DNA of 64,000 bases from NCBI RefSeq assembly GCF_030272895.1, contig NZ_JALRNF010000022.1:1-64000 (forward strand), given 5' to 3'. This DNA comes from Pseudomonas sp. BGr12 (GTDB taxonomy: Bacteria; Pseudomonadota; Gammaproteobacteria; Pseudomonadales; Pseudomonadaceae). The notes below the pieces were generated by a model. The model was given only the letters and a program-made list of their open reading frames with translations. It made no database searches and had not been told where the DNA came from. The position numbers and the translations under genes are program-made. Positions 43,552 to 52,488 of the stretch are shown here, piece by piece. Each line of letters opens with the position of its first letter. Positions within the stretch are counted from its first letter, which is position 1.

Positions 43552-45159
43552 TCAGTGACGGAAGTGACGCATGCCGGTGAAGACCATGGCGATGCCAGCT
43601 TCATCAGCAGCAGCGATCACCTCGGCATCACGCATCGAACCGCCTGGCTGGATCACTGCAGTGATACCTACTTTAGCCGCGTTATCGATACCGTCACGGA
43701 ACGGGAAGAACGCATCCGAAGCCATGACCGCGCCCTGTACCTGCAGACCGGCGTGCTCAGCCTTGATCGCGGCGATGCGCGCGGAGTTCACGCGGCTCAT
43801 CTGGCCGGCGCCGACACCGATGGTCTGGCGGTTCTTGGCGTAGACGATAGCGTTGGATTTGACGAACTTGGCCACTTTCCAGGCGAAGATCAGGTCGTGG
43901 ATTTCCTGCTCGGTCGGCGCACGCTTGGTGACCACCTTCAGGTCGCCCTCGGTGATCATGCCGATGTCGCGGCTCTGTACCAGCAGGCCGCCGGTGACGC
44001 GCTTGTAGTCCCAGGCAGCGGCACGTTCGGCCGACCACTGGCCGCAGGCCAGCAGGCGCACATTGGCCTTGGCGGCGACCACGGCGCGGGCTTCTTCGCT
44101 GACGCTGGGGGCAATGATCACTTCGACGAACTGACGCTCGACGATGGCCTTGGCGGTTTCGGCATCCAGCTCGCGGTTGAAGGCGATGATGCCGCCGAAG
44201 GCCGACTCGGTGTCGGTGGCGTAGGCCAGCTCATAGGCCTGGCGAATGCCGCCTTCGGCGTCCGGGCTCACGGCCACGCCGCACGGGTTGGCGTGCTTGA
44301 CGATGACGCAGGCCGGCTTGACGAAGCTCTTCACGCATTCCAGCGCAGCGTCGGTGTCGGCCACGTTGTTATACGACAGTTCCTTGCCCTGCAGCTGCAC
44401 GGCGGTGGCGATGCCGGCTTCGGACGGCTTGGCCTCGACATAGAACGCCGCGCTCTGGTGCGGGTTCTCGCCGTAGCGCATTTCCTGGGCCTTGATGAAC
44501 TGGCTGTTGAAGGTGCGCGGGAATTCGCTGCGGCCTTCTGTGCTCAGGGTCTCGGCGGCCTGGTTCACGGTGCCCATGTAGTTGGCGATCATGCCGTCGT
44601 AGGCAGCGGTGTGCTCGAAGGCCTTGAGCATCAGGTCGAAACGCTGGGCGTAGGTCAGGCCACCGGCCTTGAGGCTTTCCAGTACCTGGCCGTAGTCGCT
44701 GGCGTTGACCACGATGGCGACGTCCTTGTGGTTCTTGGCCGCCGAGCGGACCATGGTCGGACCACCGATGTCGATGTTCTCGATGGCGGTCGGCAGGTCG
44801 CAACCCGGCTTGGAGATGGTCGCTTCGAACGGGTACAGGTTGACGGCAACCAGGTCGATCGGCTTGATGCCGTGTTCGGCCATGATCGCATCGTCAGTGC
44901 CGCGACGGCCGAGGATGCCGCCGTGGATCTTCGGGTGCAGGGTCTTGACCCGGCCATCCATCATTTCGGCAAAACCGGTGTAGTCGGCAACTTCCACCGC
45001 GGCAACGCCGTTGTCCTGGAGCAGCTTGAAGGTGCCGCCGGTGGACAGGATCTCGACGCCGAGCTGTTGCAGCTCACGGGCGAATTCAAGGATCCCGGTC
45101 TTGTCGGAAACACTGATCAAGGCGCGGCGGATCGGCAGGCGGGTAGTCTGGTCGGTCAT
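43552..45159 (-). CDS. purH: Bifunctional AICAR formyltransferase/IMP cyclohydrolase PurH
   Basis: A 535-residue enzyme catalysing the last two purine steps. The N-terminal MGS-fold cyclohydrolase (about 1-200) starts [20 protein letters not shown]. The C-terminal AICAR transformylase has [13 protein letters not shown] and [16 protein letters not shown] chose the ATG at 45159, giving the usual 535 residues. A terminator between fis and purH suggests purH has its own promoter. Confidence 0.97.
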   Translation of the reverse strand: MTDQTTRLPIRRALISVSDKTGILEFARELQQLGVEILSTGGTFKLLQDNGVAAVEVADYTGFAEMMDGRVKTLHPKIHGGILGRRGTDDAIMAEHGIKPIDLVAVNLYPFEATISKPGCDLPTAIENIDIGGPTMVRSAAKNHKDVAIVVNASDYGQVLESLKAGGLTYAQRFDLMLKAFEHTAAYDGMIANYMGTVNQAAETLSTEGRSEFPRTFNSQFIKAQEMRYGENPHQSAAFYVEAKPSEAGIATAVQLQGKELSYNNVADTDAALECVKSFVKPACVIVKHANPCGVAVSPDAEGGIRQAYELAYATDTESAFGGIIAFNRELDAETAKAIVERQFVEVIIAPSVSEEARAVVAAKANVRLLACGQWSAERAAAWDYKRVTGGLLVQSRDIGMITEGDLKVVTKRAPTEQEIHDLIFAWKVAKFVKSNAIVYAKNRQTIGVGAGQMSRVNSARIAAIKAEHAGLQVQGAVMASDAFFPFRDGIDNAAKVGITAVIQPGGSMRDAEVIAAADEAGIAMVFTGMRHFRH

Positions 45160-45188
45160 TTCAGATTCCATAACGCGGTGGAGTCAGC

Positions 45189-45224
45189 AAAAAAGGCGAC
45201 CTCATCGAATGGGAGCCGCCTTTT
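45189..45224 (-). terminator. Rho-independent terminator of dusB-fis
   Basis: On the minus strand AAAAGGCG and CGCCTTTT flank a partly paired loop and end in a T-run, directly after the fis stop codon. It lies in the 82-bp gap before purH. Confidence 0.75.
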
Positions 45225-45241
45225 CTGGTTTGGATGCTTGC

Positions 45242-45562
45242 TTACAACAAATCGTACTGCTTGAGTTTCTTGCGCAAGGTGCCGCGGTTGAGCCCGAGCA
45301 GCTCGCTGGCCTTGGTCTGGTTGCCCTTGACGTAGTTCATCACGCTTTCGAGCAACGGCGCTTCGACTTCCGAGAGCACCAGGTTGTACACGTCCGTGAC
45401 GGCCGCGCCCTCCAGATGGGCGAAATAGTTGTGCAGCGCCTTTTCCACACTGCCGCGAAGGGTCTGACCCTCTTCGCTCGGTGTATTCAGGTGCTGTTTC
45501 AAGTTGACGTTGTCGCTCACGGGCGTTGTTCCACTCACTAAAGTCTCGGTCATCATCGTCAT
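45242..45562 (-). CDS. fis: DNA-binding protein Fis
   Basis: A 106-residue nucleoid protein and global regulator. The C-terminal helix-turn-helix ([20 protein letters not shown], about 81-100) is nearly identical to E. coli Fis, and the N-terminal part carries the beta-hairpin arm. It overlaps dusB by 4 bp, the conserved dusB-fis operon in which fis translation depends on dusB. Confidence 0.96.
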   Translation of the reverse strand: MTMMTETLVSGTTPVSDNVNLKQHLNTPSEEGQTLRGSVEKALHNYFAHLEGAAVTDVYNLVLSEVEAPLLESVMNYVKGNQTKASELLGLNRGTLRKKLKQYDLL

Positions 45563-46572
45563 GCGGCCACCCCTTGTCCGTCCTCTGTCTCAAGGCTCTG
45601 TTCACGTTCGTGGAAAAAGCTACGAACGTTGGCGCACTGCGCTTGCGTATCTTCCAAACGATTGAACTGGGCGCGAAACTCCCTGGCGCCCGGAAGCGTT
45701 GCCAGGTACCAGCCGACATGCTTGCGGGCGATGCGTACGCCCATCACATCGCCGTAGAAGGCGTGCAGCGCGGTCAGGTGTTCCAGCAGAATGCGTTCCA
45801 CTTCTTCCAGCTGCGGTGCCGGCAAGTGCTCGCCGGTACGCAGGTAATGCTCGATCTCGCGAAAGATCCATGGCCGCCCCTGGGCAGCCCGGCCGATCAA
45901 CAGGCCGTCGGCGCCGGTCGCCTGCAAGACGTCCCGGGCCTTTTCTGGCGATGTGATATCGCCGTTGGCAAACACCGGGATCGACACCGCCTGCTTGATT
46001 GCCGCGATGGTGTCGTACTCGGCGTCGCCGGTGTACAGGTCGGCACGGGTTCGTCCGTGGACCGCCAGTGCCTGGATGCCAGCCTGTTCAGCGATTTTCG
46101 CCACCGTCAGGCCGTTCTTGTTCGCCCGGTCCCAGCCGGTGCGGATTTTCAGCGTAACCGGTACGTCCACGGCGGCAACTACCGCGTGGAGGATCTCGCT
46201 GACCAGGGCTTCATCTTTCAATAAAGCAGAGCCTGCAGCCTTGTTGCAGACTTTTTTTGCCGGACAGCCCATGTTGATGTCGATGATCTGCGCGCCGGCC
46301 TCGACATTGGCCCGGGCTGCCGCTGCGAGCATCTGCGCGTCACCACCGGCGATCTGCACCGAGCGTGGCTCGGGATCGCCTTCGTGAACCATGCGCAGGC
46401 GCGACTTGCGGCTGTTCCACAGGCTCATGTCACTGCTGACCATCTCCGACACCACCAGGCCTGCACCCATTCGTCGGCACAGCTGACGAAATGGCTGGTC
46501 CGTGACCCCGGCCATCGGCGCGAGGATCAGGCTGTTCTGCAGTGTGTATGGGCCGATGCGTACCGCCGACAT
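45559..46572 (-). CDS. dusB: tRNA-dihydrouridine synthase DusB
   Basis: A 337-residue FMN enzyme reducing uridine to dihydrouridine in tRNA. The catalytic Cys103 lies in [20 protein letters not shown]. The FMN-barrel motif [10 protein letters not shown] and the tail [20 protein letters not shown] are typical. It is first gene of the dusB-fis operon. Confidence 0.95.
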   Translation of the reverse strand: MSAVRIGPYTLQNSLILAPMAGVTDQPFRQLCRRMGAGLVVSEMVSSDMSLWNSRKSRLRMVHEGDPEPRSVQIAGGDAQMLAAAARANVEAGAQIIDINMGCPAKKVCNKAAGSALLKDEALVSEILHAVVAAVDVPVTLKIRTGWDRANKNGLTVAKIAEQAGIQALAVHGRTRADLYTGDAEYDTIAAIKQAVSIPVFANGDITSPEKARDVLQATGADGLLIGRAAQGRPWIFREIEHYLRTGEHLPAPQLEEVERILLEHLTALHAFYGDVMGVRIARKHVGWYLATLPGAREFRAQFNRLEDTQAQCANVRSFFHEREQSLETEDGQGVAA

Positions 46573-46728
46573 AGGAGTTCCCTGTTGTGGGGCCGGATCA
46601 TTAGAGTTCGAAAAAGGGTGGGCATGATACCCGCTCTCGGTGACCGGATAAAGATGGATTTGGATAAAATCTGAACAACTGCGGCGTTATGCCCGACAGT
46701 TTGCAGGGTCGGGCAGTGGCCTTCGGGG

Positions 46729-47997
46729 TTATTCCGGCGAGCGGAAGCTCAGGCTGTAATTGACCGCCTTGGGCCCTGGATCGAGGATGTCCAGGGCGAT
46801 GTGGATCGGCACCTGGCTCGGCATTTCACCCTTGCCGGCCAGCTCGCCACTGAGGTACTCGGCGGGTTTGAAGCGCCGGCTGGCGATCAACTGGCCGTTG
46901 AGGTCGGCAAAGCGCAGCTCCAGCAACGGGAACGGTTGGGTGAAGGGCGCGCGGTTGTAGATGATCGCGTCGACGATCAGGGCGCCGTTGAAGTCCGGAT
47001 GGCTACGCACCACCAGGTTGCTGCTCTTGATCCGGGCAATGTCGACCCGGGAGGGTACCTGGCAGCCGACCTGCGGGCAGATCTGCTGGAACCAGGGGCG
47101 GTAGCGGTCCTGGCGGGCCAGTTCGTCGAAGTGATACCAGATGTACTGGCCGGCCAGCGCAGCCGCGGCCAGCAGCACCAGGAACAGCCACAGCAGGCGC
47201 TTGCCCCAGTGGGCCTTGGGCTTCTTCCAGTCCAGTTGCAGCGGGTCGTCGACCAGGTCGAGCAACGGCTCCTTGCGGGTGCCGCGCGTCGGCACCAGGT
47301 CGGGCTCGTGACGCTCGTGCAGATCCGGTTCCGGTGCATCCAGGTCGTCTTCAGGCGCTTTGGCCGAGAGCCGCTCGACAGCTGGCTCGTCCAGCTCAGT
47401 CACCACCGGTTGATGGTGATGGAGGGGTTCGTCGAGGTCGTCGCCAAGCACATCCGGGTCCAGCGTCAGGGAAGGCTCGGTGCGCTCCCCGGGTTCCGGT
47501 TCCAGGTCCAGTGGTGCCTGTTCTATCAGCGGCGGCTGAGGCTCTTCGAGCTCGTCAGCCAGCACTTCGCGCTCGTCGGCCGGGGTGCTGAACAGGCCGC
47601 CGGGCAAGTGTGTGTCGTCGCTGTCCGGCTCGTCGCGGTGGGCGCTGAGGCTTTCTTCGCGCGGCGCACCGCCCTTGAACTCGGTGGTCGGCTGGATCTC
47701 GCGCTGTTCCAGGCGCGCCAGCTCCTGGTCGAGGTCCAGCTGGTCGAGGTCCAGCTCGCTGGCCGTCCACTCGTGGGCAGGCGCCGGCGCCACTTGCACC
47801 GGGCTCGCGGGCGCGACGCTCGCAGGTTCACTGGCCGGCTGTTGCGCTGCACTCTGTTCCAGCAGCTGCTTGGCGGCGTTGAATACCTGCAGGCAGGCAC
47901 CGCAACGCACGACGCCGCGGGCCACGCTCAACTGATTGTGGCTGACGCGAAAGCTGGTCTGGCAATGCGGGCACTGGGTGACGAAACTGTCGGTCAT
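46729..47997 (-). CDS. Zinc-ribbon DUF3426 membrane protein
   Basis: A 422-residue protein with an MJ0042-type zinc ribbon (CPHCQTSF and CGACLQVF, residues 9-40). A very acidic Pro/Glu/Asp-rich linker runs about 60-260. One transmembrane helix (about 270-290, LLWLFLVLLAAAALAGQYIW) is followed by a periplasmic DUF3426 domain (about 300-422). It looks like the orthologue of P. aeruginosa PA4851. Role unknown. An 8-bp hairpin (46690-46715) lies downstream. Confidence 0.85.
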   Translation of the reverse strand: MTDSFVTQCPHCQTSFRVSHNQLSVARGVVRCGACLQVFNAAKQLLEQSAAQQPASEPASVAPASPVQVAPAPAHEWTASELDLDQLDLDQELARLEQREIQPTTEFKGGAPREESLSAHRDEPDSDDTHLPGGLFSTPADEREVLADELEEPQPPLIEQAPLDLEPEPGERTEPSLTLDPDVLGDDLDEPLHHHQPVVTELDEPAVERLSAKAPEDDLDAPEPDLHERHEPDLVPTRGTRKEPLLDLVDDPLQLDWKKPKAHWGKRLLWLFLVLLAAAALAGQYIWYHFDELARQDRYRPWFQQICPQVGCQVPSRVDIARIKSSNLVVRSHPDFNGALIVDAIIYNRAPFTQPFPLLELRFADLNGQLIASRRFKPAEYLSGELAGKGEMPSQVPIHIALDILDPGPKAVNYSLSFRSPE

Positions 47998-48037
47998 GCG
48001 GCGGTCCGGGTTATGCAGAAGATTATTCTAGGCGCAC

Positions 48038-48916
48038 TTAGCGGCGGCGACCACTGATGCGTACCCAGCCGTCACGAACGGTGATCGGGTCGAGGTCGAA
48101 GTCCTTGGCGTAGGCCGCGGCCACCTCTTCGCCCTGCTCGGCGAGGATCCCGGAAAGTGCCAGCAGGCCGCCCGGACGCACCAGGGTCGACAGCTGCGGG
48201 GCCAGCGAGACCAGCGGGCCGGCGAGGATGTTGGCCACCAGCACATCGGCCTGCATCGCCGGCATGTGCTCGGGCAGGTACAGGGCAAAACGCTCGTCGG
48301 CGATGCCATTGCGCCCGGCGTTGTCGCGGGAGGCTTCCAGGGCCTGCACGTCGATATCGGTACCCACGGCTTCGCGGGCGCCCAGCAGCAGGGCGGCAAT
48401 GGCCAGGATGCCGGAGCCGCAGCCGAAGTCGAGTACTTGCGCGTCGTTGAGGTCCTGGCCGTCGAGCCACTCCAGGCACAGTGCGGTGGTCGGGTGGGTG
48501 CCGGTGCCGAAGGCCAGGCCCGGGTCGAGCAGCAGGTTGACCGCATCGGGCTCGGGAGCGGCGTGCCAGCTCGGCACGATCCACAGGCGCTGGCCGAAGC
48601 GCATGGGCTGGAAGTTGTCCATCCAGCTGCGCTCCCAGTCCTGGTCCTCGATGACTTCGGCCTGGTGCTCGGGCAGTTCGGCGCCGGTCAGCAGCTGCAG
48701 ATGGGCGAACACCGCGGCGGCATCGGTATCGGCTTCGAACAGCGCCAGCAAGTGGGTGTGCGACCACAGCGGCGTGGTATTGAGGTCCGGTTCGAAGATC
48801 GGTTGATCTTCGGCGTCCATGAAGGTGACCGAAACGGCGCCTACTTCGAGCAGGGCATCTTCATAGGTTTCGGCTTGTTCCGGGCTGATGGCCAGACGTA
48901 CTTGCAGCCAGGGCAT
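48038..48916 (-). CDS. prmA: Ribosomal protein L11 methyltransferase PrmA
   Basis: A 292-residue SAM methyltransferase that trimethylates L11. It has an N-terminal substrate-recognition domain (1 to about 65) and the SAM motif [20 protein letters not shown] (about 160). The NIL/NPP-type [12 protein letters not shown] motif is also visible. The ATG at 48916 has AAAGGTG 6 bp upstream. A GTG three codons earlier is possible but less likely. Confidence 0.95.
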   Translation of the reverse strand: MPWLQVRLAISPEQAETYEDALLEVGAVSVTFMDAEDQPIFEPDLNTTPLWSHTHLLALFEADTDAAAVFAHLQLLTGAELPEHQAEVIEDQDWERSWMDNFQPMRFGQRLWIVPSWHAAPEPDAVNLLLDPGLAFGTGTHPTTALCLEWLDGQDLNDAQVLDFGCGSGILAIAALLLGAREAVGTDIDVQALEASRDNAGRNGIADERFALYLPEHMPAMQADVLVANILAGPLVSLAPQLSTLVRPGGLLALSGILAEQGEEVAAAYAKDFDLDPITVRDGWVRISGRRR

Positions 48917-49043
48917 GGCGGGCACCTTTGGAAAAATCTACAGGGGCAGCCAAAGGCTGCGGGAAGCCCGCCAGTTTACTTCAGTGTGAAGGGTTTGTGG
49001 GGCGCGCATCGCCAGCAGGGGCGGTCACCGGTAGATCAGCCGC

Positions 49044-49391
49044 AAAAAAAAGGTTCTTCACGGAATTCCGGGGGCTAGGTTCCTTGGGCTTGGGTGTCGA
49101 GTCTGCGGGCTTATCCATTCCATGCAGCGACGCTGCCGGCCCCTTCCGCCTTTACGGCGGCCTACTTTTCTCTTGGGAAAAGTAGGCAAAACCGCTGGCT
49201 CCTGCATCCGGCCCTCCGCTGCGCTCCGGGTCCCCTCGCTCCGGCGCCCTCCGGGGCCACGCGGCCTACGACTTGCTACGCCAAGTCTACGGCTCGCGTT
49301 CTTCGGCTACGCCGAAGGTGCTACGCACGGCCCCTGCAGGCACCTCCACTCGGCCTCCTGAAGTCGCATTCTGTGGCGCCTGAAACAACGC
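49044..49391. repeat. Left arm of long inverted repeat
   Basis: From AGGTTCTTCACGGAATTCCG to the GGCGCCTGAAACA area, about 350 bp. It is complementary with small indels to 49525-49885. Shared blocks include TTATCCATTCCATGCAGCGA, CTCCTGCATCCGGCCCT, CTTCGGCTACGCCGAAGGTG and CGGCCTCCTGAAGTCGC. Confidence 0.85.
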
Positions 49392-49402
49392 GCATGAAGA
49401 TC

Positions 49403-49455
49403 AAGAGCAAGAGCAAGAGCAAGAGCAAGAGCAAGAGCAAGAGCAAGAGCAAGAG
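49403..49455. repeat. Hexanucleotide microsatellite (AAGAGC)n
   Basis: Eight perfect AAGAGC units (49403-49450) plus a partial ninth. It sits near the centre of the long inverted repeat and directly abuts a REP element. Such arrays change length by slippage. Confidence 0.92.
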
Positions 49456-49480
49456 TAGGAGCGGGCTTGTCCCGCGATGG
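49456..49480. repeat. Single REP element (TGTCCCG variant)
   Basis: AGGAGCGGGCTTGTCCCGCG followed by ATGG, in the loop of the long inverted repeat right after the microsatellite. Confidence 0.75.
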
Positions 49481-49524
49481 CGTCAGCCAGGCTGCGCCGA
49501 CCTCTGATTTCGAAGATGCGCCAC

Positions 49525-49885
49525 TGTAGGCGCCACCCGTAACTTCGCGACTTCAGGAGGCCGAGCGTAGGTGTCTGGAGGGGGCGGGTGCGCAGCACCC
49601 TTCGGCGTAGCCGAAGAACGCGAGCCGTAGACTTGGCGAAGCAAGTCGTAGGCCGCGCAGCCCCTGGAAGACACCGTAGCGAGGGAACCCGGAGCGTAGC
49701 GTAGGGCCGGATGCAGGAGCGAGCGGTTTTGGTTCCTTTTGCCAAGACAAAAGGGACCCGCCGTAAGGGCGGAAGGGGCCGCCAGCGTCGCTGCATGGAA
49801 TGGATAAGCTCGCCACCTCGACACCCAAGCCCAAGCCCAAGCCCAAGGATCGTAGCCCCCTGTATTCCGTGAAGAACCAAAAAAA
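49525..49885. repeat. Right arm of long inverted repeat
   Basis: About 360 bp, inverse of the left arm, ending in ATTCCGTGAAGAACC at 49865-49879. It contains four CCCAAG units (49823-49846) where the left arm has only two, a second length-variable tract. The arm runs up to the accC terminator. Confidence 0.85.
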
Positions 49886-49914
49886 GACCCCGGCCATCGG
49901 ACCGGGGTCTTTTT
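49886..49914 (-). terminator. Rho-independent terminator of accBC
   Basis: GACCCCGG-N8-CCGGGGTC, an 8-bp GC stem, with A5 before and T5 after, so it can work in both directions. It lies 15 bp past the accC stop. Confidence 0.9.
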
Positions 49915-49929
49915 CACATCACCTGAGGA

Positions 49930-51285
49930 TCACTCCTGGCTAGCCAGTTTGTGTTCCAGATAGTGAATGTTGACGCCACCTTTGCAGAAACCTTCATCAC
50001 GCACCAGGTCGCGGTGCAGCGGGATGTTGGTCTTGATACCGTCGACGACGATTTCGTCCAGGGCATTGCGCATGCGTGCCATGGCTTCGTCACGGTCCTT
50101 GCCGTAGGTGATCAGCTTGCCGATCAGCGAGTCGTAGTTCGGTGGAACCGCGTAACCGCTGTACAGGTGCGAATCGACGCGAACGCCGTTGCCGCCCGGG
50201 GCGTGGAAGTGCTTGACCGTGCCTGGGCTCGGGATGAACTTCTTCGGGTCTTCGGCGTTGATCCGGCACTCCAGGGAGTGACCGCGGATCACCACGTCTT
50301 CCTGACGGAACGAAAGCTTGTTGCCAGCGGCGATGCTGAGCATCTCCTTGACGATGTCGATACCGGTGACCATCTCCGAAACCGGGTGCTCCACCTGAAC
50401 ACGGGTGTTCATTTCGATGAAGTAGAAACGGCCGTTCTCGTAGAGGAACTCGAAGGTGCCGGCGCCACGGTAGCCGATCTCGATGCAGGCATCGACACAG
50501 CGCTTGAACACTTCCTGGCGGGCTTTTTCATCGATGCCCGGGGCCGGTGCTTCTTCCAGTACCTTCTGGTGACGGCGCTGCAGCGAGCAGTCGCGGTCGC
50601 CCAGGTGCACGGCGTTGCCCTGGCCGTCGGACAGTACCTGGACTTCCACGTGGCGTGGGTTGGTCAGGAACTTCTCCAGGTAGACCATCGGGTTACCGAA
50701 CGCAGCACCGGCTTCGGTACGGGTCAGCTTGGCCGAGGCGATCAGGTCCTCTTCCTTGTGCACCACGCGCATGCCGCGACCACCACCGCCACCGGCGGCC
50801 TTGATGATCACCGGGTAGCCTACCTCGCGGGCGATCGCCAGCGCGGTTTCTTCGTCTTCCGGCAGTGGGCCGTCGGAACCCGGAACGGTCGGTACGCCCG
50901 ACTTGATCATCGCGTCCTTGGCCGAAACCTTGTCGCCCATCAGGCGAATGGTGTCAGCTTTCGGGCCGATGAAGGCGAAACCGGACTTCTCCACCTGTTC
51001 GGCGAAGTCGGCGTTCTCGGCGAGGAAACCGTAGCCTGGGTGGATGGCGGTAGCACCGGTGACTTCTGCCGCGGCGATGATCGCCGGAATGTGCAGGTAG
51101 GAGTCCTTGGAGGAGGCCGGGCCAATGCACACCGACTCGTCGGCCAGGCCCAGGTGCATCAGTTCGCGGTCTGCCGTGGAGTGTACGGCGACGGTCTTGA
51201 TGCCCAGTTCTTTGCAGGCACGCAGGATCCGCAGGGCAATTTCCCCGCGGTTGGCAATCAGGACTTTTTCCAGCTTCGCAGACAT
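49930..51285 (-). CDS. accC: Acetyl-CoA carboxylase biotin carboxylase subunit AccC
   Basis: A 451-residue ATP-grasp enzyme that carboxylates biotin on AccB, the first step of fatty-acid synthesis. It opens [20 protein letters not shown]. The ATP lid has [20 protein letters not shown] and the active site [21 protein letters not shown] chose the ATG at 51285, 18 bp after the accB stop. Length is standard. Confidence 0.97.
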   Translation of the reverse strand: MSAKLEKVLIANRGEIALRILRACKELGIKTVAVHSTADRELMHLGLADESVCIGPASSKDSYLHIPAIIAAAEVTGATAIHPGYGFLAENADFAEQVEKSGFAFIGPKADTIRLMGDKVSAKDAMIKSGVPTVPGSDGPLPEDEETALAIAREVGYPVIIKAAGGGGGRGMRVVHKEEDLIASAKLTRTEAGAAFGNPMVYLEKFLTNPRHVEVQVLSDGQGNAVHLGDRDCSLQRRHQKVLEEAPAPGIDEKARQEVFKRCVDACIEIGYRGAGTFEFLYENGRFYFIEMNTRVQVEHPVSEMVTGIDIVKEMLSIAAGNKLSFRQEDVVIRGHSLECRINAEDPKKFIPSPGTVKHFHAPGGNGVRVDSHLYSGYAVPPNYDSLIGKLITYGKDRDEAMARMRNALDEIVVDGIKTNIPLHRDLVRDEGFCKGGVNIHYLEHKLASQE

Positions 51286-51302
51286 CGTTGGCTCTCCGCG
51301 GT

Positions 51303-51764
51303 TCAAACGATGGTGAACAGCGGCTGGTCGAACTCAACCGGCTGGCCGTCTTCCACCAGGATGGCGTCGATCACACCGCCGATGTCGGCTTCGATGTGGT
51401 TCATCATCTTCATGGCTTCGACGATGCACAGGGTGTCGCCCTTCTTCACGCTCTGACCGACTTCAGCGAAGTTGGCCGAGGTCGGCGAAGGCTTGCGATA
51501 GAAGGTACCGACCATTGGCGAGCGGACGATGGTGCCTTTCAGGGCTGGCGCGGCCGGGGCTTCGGCGGCTGGCGCAGCAGCGGCGGCTGGTGCGGCGACA
51601 GGTGCAACGGCGGCAGCGACGGGGGCTGGCGCGAAGTATTGCTGGGCCGGGGCCTTGCTGTGACGGCTGATCCGTACGGATTCCTCGCCTTCCTTGATCT
51701 CCAGCTCGTCGATGCCAGACTCTTCCAGCAGTTCGATCAGTTTCTTGACTTTACGGATATCCAT
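51303..51764 (-). CDS. accB: Biotin carboxyl carrier protein AccB
   Basis: A 153-residue carrier. An N-terminal segment (1-40) is followed by an Ala/Pro-rich linker (about 44-75) and the biotinyl domain with biotinylated Lys119 in [13 protein letters not shown]. The thumb region EDGQPVEF follows. It is cotranscribed with accC. Confidence 0.97.
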   Translation of the reverse strand: MDIRKVKKLIELLEESGIDELEIKEGEESVRISRHSKAPAQQYFAPAPVAAAVAPVAAPAAAAAPAAEAPAAPALKGTIVRSPMVGTFYRKPSPTSANFAEVGQSVKKGDTLCIVEAMKMMNHIEADIGGVIDAILVEDGQPVEFDQPLFTIV

Positions 51765-51805
51765 TAATCATCAACTCCCAAGGTTCGGTCAGGGGCGTAA
51801 ATATA

Positions 51806-51853
51806 AAAACGTGTTAGCAAACGTTTCTTGTGAGCCCCGGCCCACAGGCCGGG
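51806..51853 (-). terminator. Two stem-loops in the aroQ-accB gap
   Basis: CCCGGCC-N4-GGCCGGG (51836-51853) follows the aroQ stop. A weaker AAACGTTTGCTAACACGTTT stem ending in a T-run (51806-51827, minus strand) precedes accB. Together they may terminate aroQ or attenuate entry into accBC. Confidence 0.45.
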
Positions 51854-51862
51854 TTCTCGTCA

Positions 51863-52315
51863 TCAGGGCTTCGCGTTGGCAGCCAGGTGTTCCAGGGCGG
51901 ACTCCAGGGCCAGCCGGTAACCGCTGGCGCCCAGGCCGCAAATCACTCCTACGGCGACATCGGAAAAGTAGGAGTGATGGCGAAAAGGCTCACGCTTGTG
52001 CACGTTGGACAGGTGCACTTCGATGAATGGGATGCTCACCGCCAGCAATGCGTCACGTAATGCGACGCTTGTGTGTGTGAAAGCTGCTGGATTGATCAAA
52101 ATGAAGTCGACGCCTTCGGTGCGAGCGGCGTGGATGCGATCGATCAATTCGTACTCGGCATTGCTCTGCAGGTACTGCAAGTGATGGCCGGCGGCGCGGG
52201 CGCGCTGCTCCAGGTCCTGGTTGATCTGGGCCAGGGTCACGGCGCCATAGACGCCCGGCTCGCGGGTTCCGAGCAGGTTCAGGTTGGGGCCGTGCAGCAC
52301 CAGTAGCGTTGCCAT
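51863..52315 (-). CDS. aroQ: Type II 3-dehydroquinate dehydratase AroQ
   Basis: A 150-residue dodecameric enzyme of the shikimate pathway. Active-site parts visible are [17 protein letters not shown] with Tyr23, [12 protein letters not shown] with Asn75, and EVHLSN with His101. It lies upstream of accB in the usual Pseudomonas aroQ-accB-accC order. Confidence 0.96.
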   Translation of the reverse strand: MATLLVLHGPNLNLLGTREPGVYGAVTLAQINQDLEQRARAAGHHLQYLQSNAEYELIDRIHAARTEGVDFILINPAAFTHTSVALRDALLAVSIPFIEVHLSNVHKREPFRHHSYFSDVAVGVICGLGASGYRLALESALEHLAANAKP

Positions 52316-52488
52316 CTGTGGTTCCTTTTATCGTTAGGCACAAACGTTGCGCGGCGACTATGCCGCAAACCGGCGGGCAGTGTCCAGTTACCGACAATAG
52401 CCAGCACGATGACCGAGATTCACGCCAGATATGTGACTAATTTATTAATTTTGGTCATCGATGATGGCTTTTTCACGGCCAGAAGAAG

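Larger units (their letters stand above)
48926..49929. other. 1-kb gene-free region between prmA and accC
   Basis: The region holds a long imperfect inverted repeat (arms 49044-49391 and 49525-49885), a hexamer microsatellite (49403-49455), a single REP (49456-49480) and the accC terminator (49886-49914). The left 120 bp is plain. Several frames are open, giving Arg/Ser/Pro-rich or KS/SC repeats, but none looks like a protein gene. Confidence 0.8.

Noticed and set aside
49403..49455. Microsatellite considered as replication or plasmid iterons
   Set aside because: Units are only 6 bp, there is no AT-rich unwinding region or rep gene nearby, and the setting is an ordinary chromosomal operon gap.
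49094..49917. Open frames giving Lys-Ser, Ser-Cys and Arg/Pro-rich peptides on both strands
   Set aside because: They arise from the long inverted repeat and microsatellite. They have no ribosome-binding site of note and no protein-like composition.
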